Source: Candidatus Laterigemmans baculatus (GTDB lineage Bacteria; Planctomycetota; Planctomycetia; Pirellulales; Pirellulaceae). Taken from it: DNA of 64,000 nt. The stretch covers positions 62,001 through 126,000 of the forward strand of contig NZ_WRPR01000077.1 of NCBI RefSeq assembly GCF_010367455.1. The letters are read 5' to 3'. The notes beneath the pieces are model-generated. The model had not been told where the DNA came from and made no database searches. It saw nothing but the letters and a program-made list of their open reading frames with translations. The position numbers and the translations under genes were made by a program. Positions 43,501 to 52,540 of the stretch are shown one piece after another. Every line of letters begins with the position of its first letter. Position 1 is the stretch's first letter.

Positions 43501-46500
43501 CGGCTTGTTCGCTACGACCGTGCCGCTGAGCGATTTCGTTAGAGTGCCGCAGCAGAGCGAGATGCATTCGCGCCTCCTGCGACTCGCCCACGACCCGCAG
43601 CAGTCGATCGCTGAGCCGCTGGGCTTCCGCCACCGGGGTGTCGCGGTCGAGTGCAGCGGCGATCGCCGGCCAGGTTTGGAGCGCGAAGCTCGATGCATCC
43701 TCGGCATCCTCGGGGACTTTTTCCCAGCGACTGGCGATTGCGGGAATCGTCTCGTTCAGCAGCGCCGCGTCTTCCGCGGCAGCGGCCAGGACGGCCCGCA
43801 CGACCAGCGCCCGCAGGACCTGGGGCTGCAAAGTTTCGGCGTCCGCTGCCGGCGCGTCTGTCGCGGCCTGGTCCTGGGAGTCGGCGACTGCAACTTTTTG
43901 GGCGAGTTCGCCGAGCTGGCGGCGGCCTTCTTCGGTTTTCCCGGCGGGCCCCGCCAAGCGATCCAGCATGCTCTCGACGCGCAGCTGTCCCAAGCTGCTG
44001 CCGACGATCCGGGGCTGGAGCAATTCGGCGAACCTGTCGGTGGTCGGTTCCGGGTTCTCCTCCTGTCTGGCCGAGGCGGATTCGATGCGTTCCTGAAGAG
44101 CCGCCAAGCAGTGCTCGGGCGTCAACTTGGCTTCAGCGTCGGTGCGGGTCTTCCTCAGTTGGTCGAGGTAGTACTGCGAATTTCCGTAACTCGCCGCTTC
44201 GCCGAGGAGCATCGAGTCGTCGAGGATCTGTTCGCACAGCTGGAGTGCGTCGAGCGGGTAATCGATCGCCAGCAGTCCGGCAGCGATCCCCTGCAACGAG
44301 CGGACTTTCTGCTGCGCCTGATAGCCGCTGGGGAGGCCTCGCTGATCGGGCTGCGGGGCATCGATCGCTTCCAGCAGCAGCTGCCGAGCTTCCTCGCGGC
44401 GACCCACTTTCGGCAGCGCAGTGACCAGAGCCGCTTTCGGGGTGTAGGCGAAATTGTCGCTGAACGACGCTTCCCGCTCGGCGGCGACCTCGAGCAGTCG
44501 CACGGCCTGCTCGGCGAGTTTCTCGGATTCGAGGAAGAGCACGCCGAGTTGCCAAGCGGCCATGGGCTGTAGCTCAGGTTCTTCGCCTTCGAGCAGTGGC
44601 GCGATCAGCTCGGCTGCCCGCTCCGGGCGACCGGCCGCGGCGGCCAGTCCGGCGGCCAGGGATCGCATTTCGTCCCACTCGAGATCGTCCCGGTGAGCCT
44701 GTTCGGCGAGATCGGCGAGCTCGCTGATCCGCTCATGGTTTTTGGTCTCGGCCAAGCGGGTCAGCGTGCCGTTGATCTGCCCACCGGAACCGACCGAGAT
44801 CGAGCCGTTCAGGCTGCTCCAGTCATTCAGCCTGCCCGACTGGTTTTTGGTCAGCAGCGCATCACGCAGGGTCGCGAAGATTTCGGGATCGTCGAGTGCG
44901 CTTTCGCTGGTGGCCGCGGCGCTGAGTGCGATGCCCGCCATCTGCGGGCCGGCGTCGAACATCGCGATCATCAGTCGTTTGAGCGGTTCGCGGTTCTCCT
45001 CCTCGCGCCAGCCTTCTTGGAGCAGGGTGTCGAAGTAGTGATAGGACCGCTGGTACTTGTCGAGCCCGGAGTCGAGGATTTGATTGACGAGCGCCTCGTA
45101 GCCCCCTTTGCTCTTCAGGCTCTCGCGGAAGCTGTAAAAATGATTGCTCAGCAGATCGGGCTGTTTGCGGATCGCCGCGATGAGATTCTCGATCGCTTTG
45201 TCGTGTTCGCCCGCCTGGGAGCTGCGGAGGGCCAGTTGGATCAGGGCGTCGGCATTTTGGGAGCCGGCCTCGCCAGTACCTTGCAGCACTTTGGCCGCCT
45301 TGTCGCGGTCGCCTGAGGCGATGTACAGCTCGGCGAGCTCCGAGGCGATTCGCGCCGACTTGGGGGCCGCGGCCAGTTGTTGTTCGAGCCGCGCGACGAG
45401 CGGCTCGAGTCGATCGGCCGCGGCGAGTACCTGGACCGCTTCGCGACGGAGGTACTCTTCGCTCGAGCCGGAGCCCGAAGCCCTGCCTCGCGTGCGGGTG
45501 AGGATCTGCATGGCAACTTCCGCGGCCGCTTCTCGCTTGCCCATCGTATTGAGGCCCCGCATTACTTCCTGCAGCGTCTGTGTTTGGCTGCCGGCGTGTT
45601 GCTGGATCCGCCGCACCAGGTTGTCGGCCAGATCGTTCATGCCGAGTGCGGTGAGGTGCTGGGCCAGCAAAAGCTGGGTGCTCGAATCGAGCCGCATCGC
45701 GTAGAGTCGCCGCGCCGCTTGCTGGGCTCGGGCGCGGTCGCCGAGCTGCGAGGCGAGCTGCAGCATGGCCAGCTCGCGTTCCTGGACCAGCTGGCTGTTC
45801 AGCGGCTGGATCGCTTCGACGATTTTGAGGGCGCCGAGCTTGTCGCCCGCGGCGTATCGCTGCCGGGCCAGCACGACGCGGAGCGCGTTGCAGCTGGGGT
45901 CGGCTTCGAGCGCCTCGGCGAGAAGCTCGGCGGACTCTTCGGGAGCACCGCTCCAGTGCCGCACGAAAGCGGCCGCGGCGAGCCGCACCAGTCGCCGCGT
46001 CGCCGACTCCTCTTGGCCGGCCCCGTCATCCGCTTCTTGGCGAAGCCGCCCGATGAACTCCTCTTCGAGTCCTCCCGCTTTGGAGACGCTCCAGAGCAAA
46101 TGCAGGGTCCGCAGCATCTCCTCATTCCAGACCGGAGTCGCCGGCGGGAAGTCGAGAGCGGTGTAGCGGTTGTCGAGCTTGTTGCCGACGATCGCTTGCA
46201 CATGGACGTTGCCCGACCCGGCGGAGGTCGCTGCCCGCTGCGATGGTCGTAGGTTCTCGTACATGGTGGTCACCGTGTCGATCAGCAGCTCGAGATCTTC
46301 ATTCACCAGCGGCTGGTACTCTTCTTTCTCAAGCCCTTGCTGAGCGAAGAGATTCAGGGCCGTGTGCAGGAACCGTGGATCTTCGGCCGAACCGGTCAGC
46401 ATTCGCCGAAGTCGCTGGCGATCGCCCAATCGGGCTGCGAGGAACATTTGCATCGAGCGGTGTGCCGGAGCGTACTGGGAATCGACCTTCAGACCTATGA

Positions 46501-49500
46501 TCCGGTCGGCCAAATCGATAGCCGCCTGCTCTTGTCCCGCTCGGATCAGTTGATCGATCGCCGGCCCGCTGAGCCGAGTGGCATGGAGGGGCGATTCGGC
46601 GATGATCGCTTCCATGGATTTCTTAATCGTCTCCAGCGTCGCCTCGGGGAGCGGCTCGGATTCCTTGACCGAACCGTCCGATGACCGCCGCGGTTGTAGT
46701 AGGGTCATCAGGTGGCGGGCTTTGCCTTCCACCCCCGCCCGCTCGGCCAACTGCTCGGCAACTCGCACCTGCCGTTCAAGCAGTTCGTCGTCCTGCGGCA
46801 CCGGGCCCGTCAACAACTGCAGGGCGATGTCCAGGTCCCAGAGGGCCGCTTCGCCGCGGGCTGGATCGGCCGCTTCGTCCGCTGCCTGCTGGAACGAATC
46901 GAGGAACGCGTCGGTTTGCTCCGCCTCCTGAGCGATTCCCAAGAGGACCGCGATCGCCGCGGCACGCGCGAGCGAAAAGTGGCTGAGCTGGCCGCTGAAA
47001 CCGGGGCCGCTGCCGGAGTAGTAGACGGTGTTGTTGGTTGAGGCGAGCAATGGACGGAACATGTACTGCGCGTTCATCAACCGATAGCTCGGAGGGAGCG
47101 ACGTCTGGGAGGGCGAGCTGTTGCGAGTCGAGCTCTGCGAGGGGCGCGACGCCTGGCGAGCCTTTTCGCGGGCTTCTTGGGCGGCGGTCTCGCGGCTGGG
47201 GGTCTCGCGCGGTAGCTGTAGCGCCAGCAGTCGCCGAGCCGCCTCGGCCGCCCGCTCGTCCTTCGCCGCTTCCTTGCCGTCTTCCTCGTCATCGCTCAAG
47301 CGGTAAGCGATCGCCAACCGGGCGAGTGTCTCCCAGTCGTCGGGCTGATCGGCCAGCAGACGCTGGGAGATTTTGATCGCCGTCTCCCATTCGGCCCGCT
47401 GCAGCGCTCCGTCGACCGTCGAGAGGAGTTGTTCTTCGGCGTCCTCGCCGCGGGAGAGTCGCATCCAAATCGCTTCGGCTTGCTCGATCTCACCGAGGTC
47501 GATCAGCAGTCGCGCGAGCCGCGTGTCCCCTTCGCGGCTGGGGGCGATCTCGTTCAGCGCCCGTTGGTACTCGGCCGCCGCCACGGTGTCGCTGTCGCGG
47601 GTGGCCAAGTCGACCAGCCGCTCGAGCAGCAGCGTGTCGCGGGGGCTGGCCGCGAGCAGATCGTCGAGCAATCGGCGGGCGGTGCCGGTATCGCCGGAGG
47701 CTTCCTGGGCGGCAGCGATCAGCAAATCGGCTTCCCGTCGGCCTTCGCCATCACGGCCTTCGCGACCGCTGATTTCGAGCCGCTCGATCAGCTGCTCGAA
47801 CTGTCCGCTCCGCACGTACAGCTCGGTCAGCTGGGTGACCAGGTCCCCTTTCGCGTCGAGATTCTCGGCGGCCTCGAAAGCCTGCCAGTAGAGCTCGATT
47901 GCTTCGTCGGTGCGGAATTGATCGGCGAGCGCTCGAGCCAGCGCTAGCATGGCGTCGCGGTCGTTCGGAGCGGCACGGACTCCGCGGCGCAGCGCGTCGA
48001 GTCCCTGGTCAACTTCGCCGATCCGGAAGCAGAGGTCGGCAAAGAAGCGATAGTTCTCGGGGTTCGTCGCTCCGCTGGCCAAGAGCTCGCGCCCCGCTTC
48101 GAGAGCCGCCTCCGAATCGCCAAGCCGCAGCTGCAGGTTGGCGATTTGCGTGAGGTGGTTGGAGCGAAAGCGTTGGTCGATTTCAGCCAGCCGCCGATAC
48201 GCTTCGATCGCCGCCCCGAATTGGCCGGAGCGTTCGCGGAGCTCGGCAGCGGTCGTCCACGCGGCGATCGAATCCGAAGCCACCGTCACCGCCCGGCCCG
48301 CCGCGCGGACCGCTTCGTCGAGCTCGCTGTTCGCCTGTAGCAGCCGAGCCAAACGGATCCAGGCTTCGGCGTCGTTGGGGTTGGAGCTTGTCAGTTCCCG
48401 GGCTTCGGCGATCCGCTCGGGCAATTCTCCCGCGGCTTGGTAAAGCTCGATCTGTTCGCTCAGTAATTGACCCCGCTCGTCGGGCGTCTCGGCCAGCGAC
48501 GAAGCCAGCTGCAGCTGTTCGTTGGCTTCTTCGTACCGCTGTGCCTCGCGAAGCATTTGGCCAAAGCGGAGCCGCTCGGCCAGAGTCGGATCGAGCTGGG
48601 CGGCTTCGCCCATCGTTTCGAGAGCCAGCGAATCATGGTCGAACGTGGCATAGACTTCGGCCAAGCGGACCAGGTTCTCTCGCGTGCGGCGGTCGCCGGT
48701 GGCCAGTTCCGCCCAAACCTGTCGGGCCTCCTCGCCGCGGCCGAGCCGGTGCAGGTATTCGCCGAGATACTCGCGGTACTGCGGTTCGTCGGGAGCCAGT
48801 TCGATCGCTTTGGCGTACAGTGCAAGGGCCCGCTCAGTCTGTTCGGCCGCCCGCATCAAATCGGCGGTTTGGCTGGCGGTCACTGCGTCGTCGGGGCGTC
48901 GCTCGACCAGTTTTTCCCAAACTTCGGCAGCTTGCTTTTGCCGCTCCTCGGTCGGCACTTCGCGGTCGGCCAGCAGCGTTTCGCCCCAGCGGATGATGAC
49001 GTCGGGATCGTCCGGCACCAGCTCGTGCAAGCGGGCGTACTGCGTGGCGGCTTCGGCGAATTTCTCCTCGCCGAGCAGGGCACCCACGAGCGCTTCGCGC
49101 GGTTCGCTGTCGGTTGGTGCCCGCTCGATCGCCTGCTCGAACCACTGCCGCGCCTCGGGCAGCCGGCCTTGGAGGGCGAGCGTGCGGCCGGCCCGGAGCA
49201 TCGCGTCGACATCGTTCGGATGCTTTTTGATCCAGGCCGCGTAGTACTCGCTCAGCGCGTCGTAGTCGGCGGAGTCGGTGAACGAGGCTTCGATTCGTCG
49301 GCGGACATCGCGGTACAGCCAGCTGTCGGGGTTGAGTTGTGCGAGTTGCTTCTCGAGATCACCTCGAGCCGCTTCGGCTTCTCCCAAACGCAGCTTCATC
49401 TCGGCCGCGCGGATCGCGAACTGGACTCGCTGGTACGGGTCGCGGGCCGCTGTGGCGAGATCGGTGAATCGCTGGAGCGCGGCAGCGTGGTTGCCTTCGT

Positions 49501-50200
49501 CGGCCAGAATCGCGGCGACCGCTTCGGCGACGCGGGTGTCGCCCGGAAAAGCTTCGGTCAACTGCTGCCACACCTCGGCCGCTCGCTCGTCTTGCTGCTG
49601 CCGCTGATAGAGCCGGCCCAAAGCCTTGCCGATCTCCAGCAGCTCGGCTCGCGGCGGTTGGCGGCGGAGCGCTTCTTCCATCGCTTCGGCCGCCCGGTCG
49701 GGTTCACCGAGCAGGAGGTGGGCGCGCCCCAGGTAGTACGGAGCCATGCTGTCGTCGGGCAGTTGCTCGGTGGCTCGGCGGAGCGCGGTGATCGCCTCGA
49801 GCTCTTCGCCCCGTCGCAGCTGGATCAGACCCAAGAGCAGCCAGCTATTGCCGTCGGCCTGGTCGCTCTCGGCGTCGCGGCGGAGCTGTTCGACGAACGG
49901 CTCGAGCGAACCGTTTTGGACGTGGTAGCCATAGAGGCGGTCGAGCGCCGTGCCGGTCCGCGGCCGCCGCTCGAGGAGCTGGAGAAACCGCTCGGCGGCT
50001 ACCCGTTCGCGACGCTCGGCTTCGGTCTCAGCCGGTTCCTGCGAGGCTGCGTTTTGGGCGGCCGTGTCTTGGGCGGCAGCATCTTGGGCTGGAGCCAGCG
50101 ACGGAGCGGGGATCGTGAGCGTGGTGGCCACCGAGCCGAGGGCCAGCAGCAGAGCGGTGAGGCGTTTGCCGGTACGGCTGCGGGGGATGAGCGTCGCCAT
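40559..50200 (-). CDS. Giant secreted TPR protein with DUF1583-like end, 3213 aa
   Basis: A signal peptide (about 12-38, LTALLLALGSVATTLTIP) is followed by an Ala/Gln-rich spacer and then very long TPR arrays (about 75-1000 and 1500-1900; examples SWLLLGLIQLRRGEELEAI, APYYLGRAHLLLGEPDRAAE). A Ser/Pro-rich break lies at about 1005-1045. The middle (2000-2750) is helical. The last 400 residues (about 2810-3195) are beta-rich with repeated lectin-like elements (WELLINDQPIYRETHAG; LRLELNGVPIYRYND), which I take as DUF1583-like, a domain known mainly from planctomycetes. Probably exported or periplasmic. Function unknown; a scaffold or surface role is inference. No break in frame is seen over 9.6 kb. 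Confidence 0.88.
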   Translation of the reverse strand: MATLIPRSRTGKRLTALLLALGSVATTLTIPAPSLAPAQDAAAQDTAAQNAASQEPAETEAERRERVAAERFLQLLERRPRTGTALDRLYGYHVQNGSLEPFVEQLRRDAESDQADGNSWLLLGLIQLRRGEELEAITALRRATEQLPDDSMAPYYLGRAHLLLGEPDRAAEAMEEALRRQPPRAELLEIGKALGRLYQRQQQDERAAEVWQQLTEAFPGDTRVAEAVAAILADEGNHAAALQRFTDLATAARDPYQRVQFAIRAAEMKLRLGEAEAARGDLEKQLAQLNPDSWLYRDVRRRIEASFTDSADYDALSEYYAAWIKKHPNDVDAMLRAGRTLALQGRLPEARQWFEQAIERAPTDSEPREALVGALLGEEKFAEAATQYARLHELVPDDPDVIIRWGETLLADREVPTEERQKQAAEVWEKLVERRPDDAVTASQTADLMRAAEQTERALALYAKAIELAPDEPQYREYLGEYLHRLGRGEEARQVWAELATGDRRTRENLVRLAEVYATFDHDSLALETMGEAAQLDPTLAERLRFGQMLREAQRYEEANEQLQLASSLAETPDERGQLLSEQIELYQAAGELPERIAEARELTSSNPNDAEAWIRLARLLQANSELDEAVRAAGRAVTVASDSIAAWTTAAELRERSGQFGAAIEAYRRLAEIDQRFRSNHLTQIANLQLRLGDSEAALEAGRELLASGATNPENYRFFADLCFRIGEVDQGLDALRRGVRAAPNDRDAMLALARALADQFRTDEAIELYWQAFEAAENLDAKGDLVTQLTELYVRSGQFEQLIERLEISGREGRDGEGRREADLLIAAAQEASGDTGTARRLLDDLLAASPRDTLLLERLVDLATRDSDTVAAAEYQRALNEIAPSREGDTRLARLLIDLGEIEQAEAIWMRLSRGEDAEEQLLSTVDGALQRAEWETAIKISQRLLADQPDDWETLARLAIAYRLSDDEEDGKEAAKDERAAEAARRLLALQLPRETPSRETAAQEAREKARQASRPSQSSTRNSSPSQTSLPPSYRLMNAQYMFRPLLASTNNTVYYSGSGPGFSGQLSHFSLARAAAIAVLLGIAQEAEQTDAFLDSFQQAADEAADPARGEAALWDLDIALQLLTGPVPQDDELLERQVRVAEQLAERAGVEGKARHLMTLLQPRRSSDGSVKESEPLPEATLETIKKSMEAIIAESPLHATRLSGPAIDQLIRAGQEQAAIDLADRIIGLKVDSQYAPAHRSMQMFLAARLGDRQRLRRMLTGSAEDPRFLHTALNLFAQQGLEKEEYQPLVNEDLELLIDTVTTMYENLRPSQRAATSAGSGNVHVQAIVGNKLDNRYTALDFPPATPVWNEEMLRTLHLLWSVSKAGGLEEEFIGRLRQEADDGAGQEESATRRLVRLAAAAFVRHWSGAPEESAELLAEALEADPSCNALRVVLARQRYAAGDKLGALKIVEAIQPLNSQLVQERELAMLQLASQLGDRARAQQAARRLYAMRLDSSTQLLLAQHLTALGMNDLADNLVRRIQQHAGSQTQTLQEVMRGLNTMGKREAAAEVAMQILTRTRGRASGSGSSEEYLRREAVQVLAAADRLEPLVARLEQQLAAAPKSARIASELAELYIASGDRDKAAKVLQGTGEAGSQNADALIQLALRSSQAGEHDKAIENLIAAIRKQPDLLSNHFYSFRESLKSKGGYEALVNQILDSGLDKYQRSYHYFDTLLQEGWREEENREPLKRLMIAMFDAGPQMAGIALSAAATSESALDDPEIFATLRDALLTKNQSGRLNDWSSLNGSISVGSGGQINGTLTRLAETKNHERISELADLAEQAHRDDLEWDEMRSLAAGLAAAAGRPERAAELIAPLLEGEEPELQPMAAWQLGVLFLESEKLAEQAVRLLEVAAEREASFSDNFAYTPKAALVTALPKVGRREEARQLLLEAIDAPQPDQRGLPSGYQAQQKVRSLQGIAAGLLAIDYPLDALQLCEQILDDSMLLGEAASYGNSQYYLDQLRKTRTDAEAKLTPEHCLAALQERIESASARQEENPEPTTDRFAELLQPRIVGSSLGQLRVESMLDRLAGPAGKTEEGRRQLGELAQKVAVADSQDQAATDAPAADAETLQPQVLRALVVRAVLAAAAEDAALLNETIPAIASRWEKVPEDAEDASSFALQTWPAIAAALDRDTPVAEAQRLSDRLLRVVGESQEARMHLALLRHSNEIAQRHGRSEQAAESLEQLAAEILTPPDAEATSPQTLSPAERTEWALELAELAIEQSNTPLSVAAVGAALGEGPPLRQVASELMLGSNRNSTGIFYNQSQTPDPISDVEHRIGTLLVQLSKVWREHEVSAEAAYEALRDAIVPADSGGLHAYLVRDPQDDPRSLRYASDSNASPQYDSGLAELAAWAVRAERQQELDELLQQRAADHPETAAAAEVARVLLALEGEPQASDAARLERLAELLGSQSDAYTTLLASHAAVPAMESEPLAPAAVEVLRQLLPQMLASEGQPRVFGRDSGFPTEKLGRKIIAFDLQQGDVEAAHRGVLQLIAARHRRNAPVRGYGDRMEKELLADVVPEFFATEAAVPIGMRLLQRHDQIFVEYNSPSSDMLRAEIVHAVRSLPDAASYSALRGLWLSSSDEEPLRLDLSFKKYPPLPATIVETAEISVADQPVGLRSAPFSGVFPMLLAAAERGGKLESLIDELRSMQSNDRDNADVALALALDHAGREIPRELLEEIAGAIRKRLPAEMGSKEIPDVGHLAVAVSAAHREATAAQAIEMLEQLLLHCKRSAYGRGQALVNDTLHVAVADKPDLVSVAEMPIWTIASDVPSFSTPVAPTRWLAGPRQLTHISGQYQDYVFLRMPLGGDFDLTWQQFDGGWQPVGAVVSGAVVSPRGFNDTILIDAFGNREHTVYKQTVINKGVANAMRLRVRGDTWELLINDQPIYRETHAGTSFPFLGWQALYHFHSPIDAITIEGTPRVLDEVPLLDDPRLRGWTAWQSGSLLSSAEVAEPVDLEVANPPQVRTTEIHWAWKEGELKGVQSSSPNIPHPVLHYMRPLHSGEQVEYEFYYEHGACEVHPVLDEVAMVLQPEGVRLRWLGQVGRRNDVGPEPHRLLEDLDGQLHDGTVPLKANAWNKLRMVMEEDHLRLELNGVPIYRYNDAHSESHQRRIGFTFEPAKVEARVRGATLRGDWPREIPESLKEDTASLKEAESQ

Positions 50201-50375
50201 CGTGGCTCTCCGAGAGAAGTTTCAACTGCGAAAAGTTCAACCGATACGTCCAGCCGGAACTGGAGAGATTGGGGCTAGAGAGTGTAGGCGAAAAAGTTCT
50301 CGCGGTGAGAGAAAAAACCGGTAGGATTGTGTGGACCATCATCCCCGGATGGGTGAGGGCGGTTGGGGCATACAA

Positions 50376-50446
50376 TCAGCCGCAACGCGCTAGCGTCCGG
50401 TTCTCACCGCCTTTTCGAGAACCGGGGGCTAGCGCCCGGCGGCTGA
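50376..50446. repeat. GCTAGC-family element, B arm plus inverted A arm
   Basis: Inverted orientation of the common two-arm element. Its B arm has CA instead of CC in the internal loop, an unpaired position, and is otherwise intact. It lies between the divergent giant TPR gene and the MoxR gene; the rest of the 329-nt gap (50201-50529) shows nothing else I can name. Confidence 0.85.
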
Positions 50447-50529
50447 TGACCATCCGGCCCTGACGCTCTGCGGTGGACATGACAACAATCCGACGGATTG
50501 CACCGCTTCCTACGAGGACGAGAACACGC

Positions 50530-51540
50530 ATGGCGATCGAGGATGACCCGCAGTTGCGGGCTGAGCTGGAGCGGTTTCGCGAGGACTTCGCGCGGCTGCG
50601 GGAGGAAGTGGCACGGGTGATCGTGGGCCAGCGGGAAATCGTCGACGGAGTGCTGATGGCGCTTGTTGCCGGCGGCCACGTATTGCTCGAAGGAGTTCCG
50701 GGGCTCGGCAAGACGCTGCTCGTGCGGACGCTGGCCTCGGTGCTCGAGGCTCGCTTTTCGCGGATCCAGTTCACTCCCGACTTGATGCCGGCGGACCTGA
50801 TCGGGACCAACGTGTTGGTCGAAGGGGAGGGGGGGCAGCGGGAGTTTCGCTTCGATCCGGGGCCGCTGTTCGCCAACGTGGTTTTGGCTGACGAGATCAA
50901 CCGCGCCACGCCCAAGACGCAGTCCGCGCTGCTCGAAGCGATGCAGGAGCACAGTGTCACGGTCGCCGGCGTCACCCACTCGCTCGATCGGCTGTTCTTT
51001 GTGCTGGCGACGCAAAACCCGCTGGAGATGGAAGGGACGTATCCGTTGCCCGAAGCGCAGCTCGATCGCTTTCTGTTGAAGTTGATCGTGCCGTATCCGA
51101 CGGCCGAAGAGATGGAGACGATCCTCGACCGCACGACCGACGTCGACTCGCCCACGGCCAGCCCGCTGCTGAAACCCGAGCGGGTGTTGGAGATGTCGCG
51201 GCTGGCGCGGCGGATCCCGGTTGCCGACGAGGTTCGGCGGTTCGCGATTCAGACCGTGATGGGAACGCATCCTGACCAGCCGCAGGCGAGTCCCATGGTG
51301 CGGCAGTTCGTGCGGTACGGAGCCAGCCCGCGAGGAGCCCAAGCGGTGCTGCTGACGGCCAAGATTCACGCCCTGCTCGACGATCGTTACCACGTCGCCC
51401 GAGACGACATTCGTGCGGTCGCCCGGAGTGCCCTGCGGCATCGAGTGCTGCTGAACTTCGAAGGCCAAGCCGAAGCGATCTCGACCGACGCGGTCGTCGA
51501 AGACGTGATGCAGCACGTCGGCGACGCGGTGCTGGCGTAA
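50530..51540 (+). CDS. MoxR family AAA+ ATPase, 336 aa
   Basis: AAA+ chaperone-like ATPase that heads a DUF58/VWA operon. I use the ATG at 50530 (MAIEDDPQLRAEL); the frame opens 57 nt earlier. Walker A LLEGVPGLGKTLLVR, Walker B VVLADEINRATPKTQSALL, sensor LFFVLATQNPLEMEGTYPLP and the family's EAQLDRFLLKL are present. C-terminal lid domain with RDDIRAVARSALRHRVLL. In other bacteria MoxR proteins mature or regulate VWA-domain partners such as those encoded downstream. Confidence 0.94.
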   Translation: MAIEDDPQLRAELERFREDFARLREEVARVIVGQREIVDGVLMALVAGGHVLLEGVPGLGKTLLVRTLASVLEARFSRIQFTPDLMPADLIGTNVLVEGEGGQREFRFDPGPLFANVVLADEINRATPKTQSALLEAMQEHSVTVAGVTHSLDRLFFVLATQNPLEMEGTYPLPEAQLDRFLLKLIVPYPTAEEMETILDRTTDVDSPTASPLLKPERVLEMSRLARRIPVADEVRRFAIQTVMGTHPDQPQASPMVRQFVRYGASPRGAQAVLLTAKIHALLDDRYHVARDDIRAVARSALRHRVLLNFEGQAEAISTDAVVEDVMQHVGDAVLA

Positions 51541-51558
51541 GATCGCGGGCCCTGCACG

Positions 51559-51581
51559 TCACCCTCCCCGGGGGAGGGTGA
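51559..51581. repeat. Short CACCCTCCC palindrome
   Basis: TCACCCTCCCC and GGGGAGGGTGA meet in a perfect palindrome of 23 nt. It equals the outer tips of the large CACCCTCCC elements. It lies between the MoxR and DUF58 genes. Confidence 0.85.
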
Positions 51582-51646
51582 CGGATAATCGAGACGCAAA
51601 GCACAACAAACCCCTTCTCTTTCTCCTTCTCGAACCGGTATCACGG

Positions 51647-52540
51647 ATGCTTCTTGAGCCCCAGTTTCTGGCGCGGTTGGAGTACCTTTCGCTGCTCTCG
51701 CGGCGGATGTTTCGGGGGCAGCTATTGGCCCAGCGGCGGACGCGGCAGATGGGCGGCGGGATCGAGTTCGCCGACCACCGCGCATACTCTCCGGGTGACG
51801 ACCTGCGGTACCTCGATTGGCAGGTGTATGCCCGCCACGGCGACGTGCTGTTGCGGCGGTTTCAGGAGGAGGAGGATCTGCACGTGTACGTGCTGGTCGA
51901 TGCCTCGCCGAGCATGGCAGCCCCATCGAGCGCGAACGCAGGTCAGCCGAGCAAGTTCGATTACGCTCGCCAGATCGCCGCTGCGCTTTCCTACATCGCC
52001 CTGGCCGATTTGGATCGCGTGGCAATTCTCGCCTACGCCGAAGCGGTCCATCAGTGGATGCCGATGACCCGCGGCAAGGACCGCGTCCTCTCGGTGCTGC
52101 GGTTTCTCGAGGCGCTCGAGACTCGCGGCGGACGGACTGATCTGGAAGCGGTGGCCCGGACGCTGGTCCACCGGGCGCCGCGCCGTGGGCTGGCGATCGT
52201 GATCAGCGACTTGTTCGACCAAGAGGGATTCCGCCGCGGCGCCGATCTGCTCCGCCACCATGGCTTCGAGCCGCACTTGGTCCAAGTCCACACGGCCGAG
52301 GAAGCCGAGCCGCCGCTGCTCGGTGAGCTCGAACTCTAGGACGTCGAGACCGGAGACGTGCGGCGGGTGATCGTCACCGAGCGGCTGCGGCGCCAGTACC
52401 GCCAGCGGTTCGAGGCCTTTTTGGAGTCGATCCAAACCTACTGCCGCGGGTATGGGCTCAGCTGCACGCGGAGCACCACCGAGGTCCCCTTCGATCAACT
52501 GATACTGCGGATGATGCGGTCCGCGGGAGTAACCCAGTGA
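51647..52540 (+). pseudogene. DUF58 protein interrupted by an in-frame TAG
   Basis: Starting at the ATG 51647 (MLLEPQFLARLEYLSLLSRR), the protein has the DUF58 signature GGGIEFADHRAYSPGDDLRYLDW and a VWA-like metal site (VLVDASPSMA). Translation stops at TAG 52337-52339, after GELEL. The same frame then continues without a shift for 66 codons: DVETGDVRRVIVTERLRRQY ... EVPFDQLILRMMRSAGVTQ, ending at TGA 52538-52540, which overlaps the next gene's GTG start by four nt. I recall that DUF58 relatives have exactly this C-terminal part joined on. A single substitution (for example TTG to TAG) explains it. Truncated protein of about 230 aa, read-through, re-initiation at GTG 52358, or a sequencing error are all possible. 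Confidence 0.75.

Noticed and set aside
52358-52540. Independent 60-aa gene after the TAG
   Set aside because: It is in the same frame as DUF58 and continues its family pattern; more likely the cut-off C-terminus than a separate gene.
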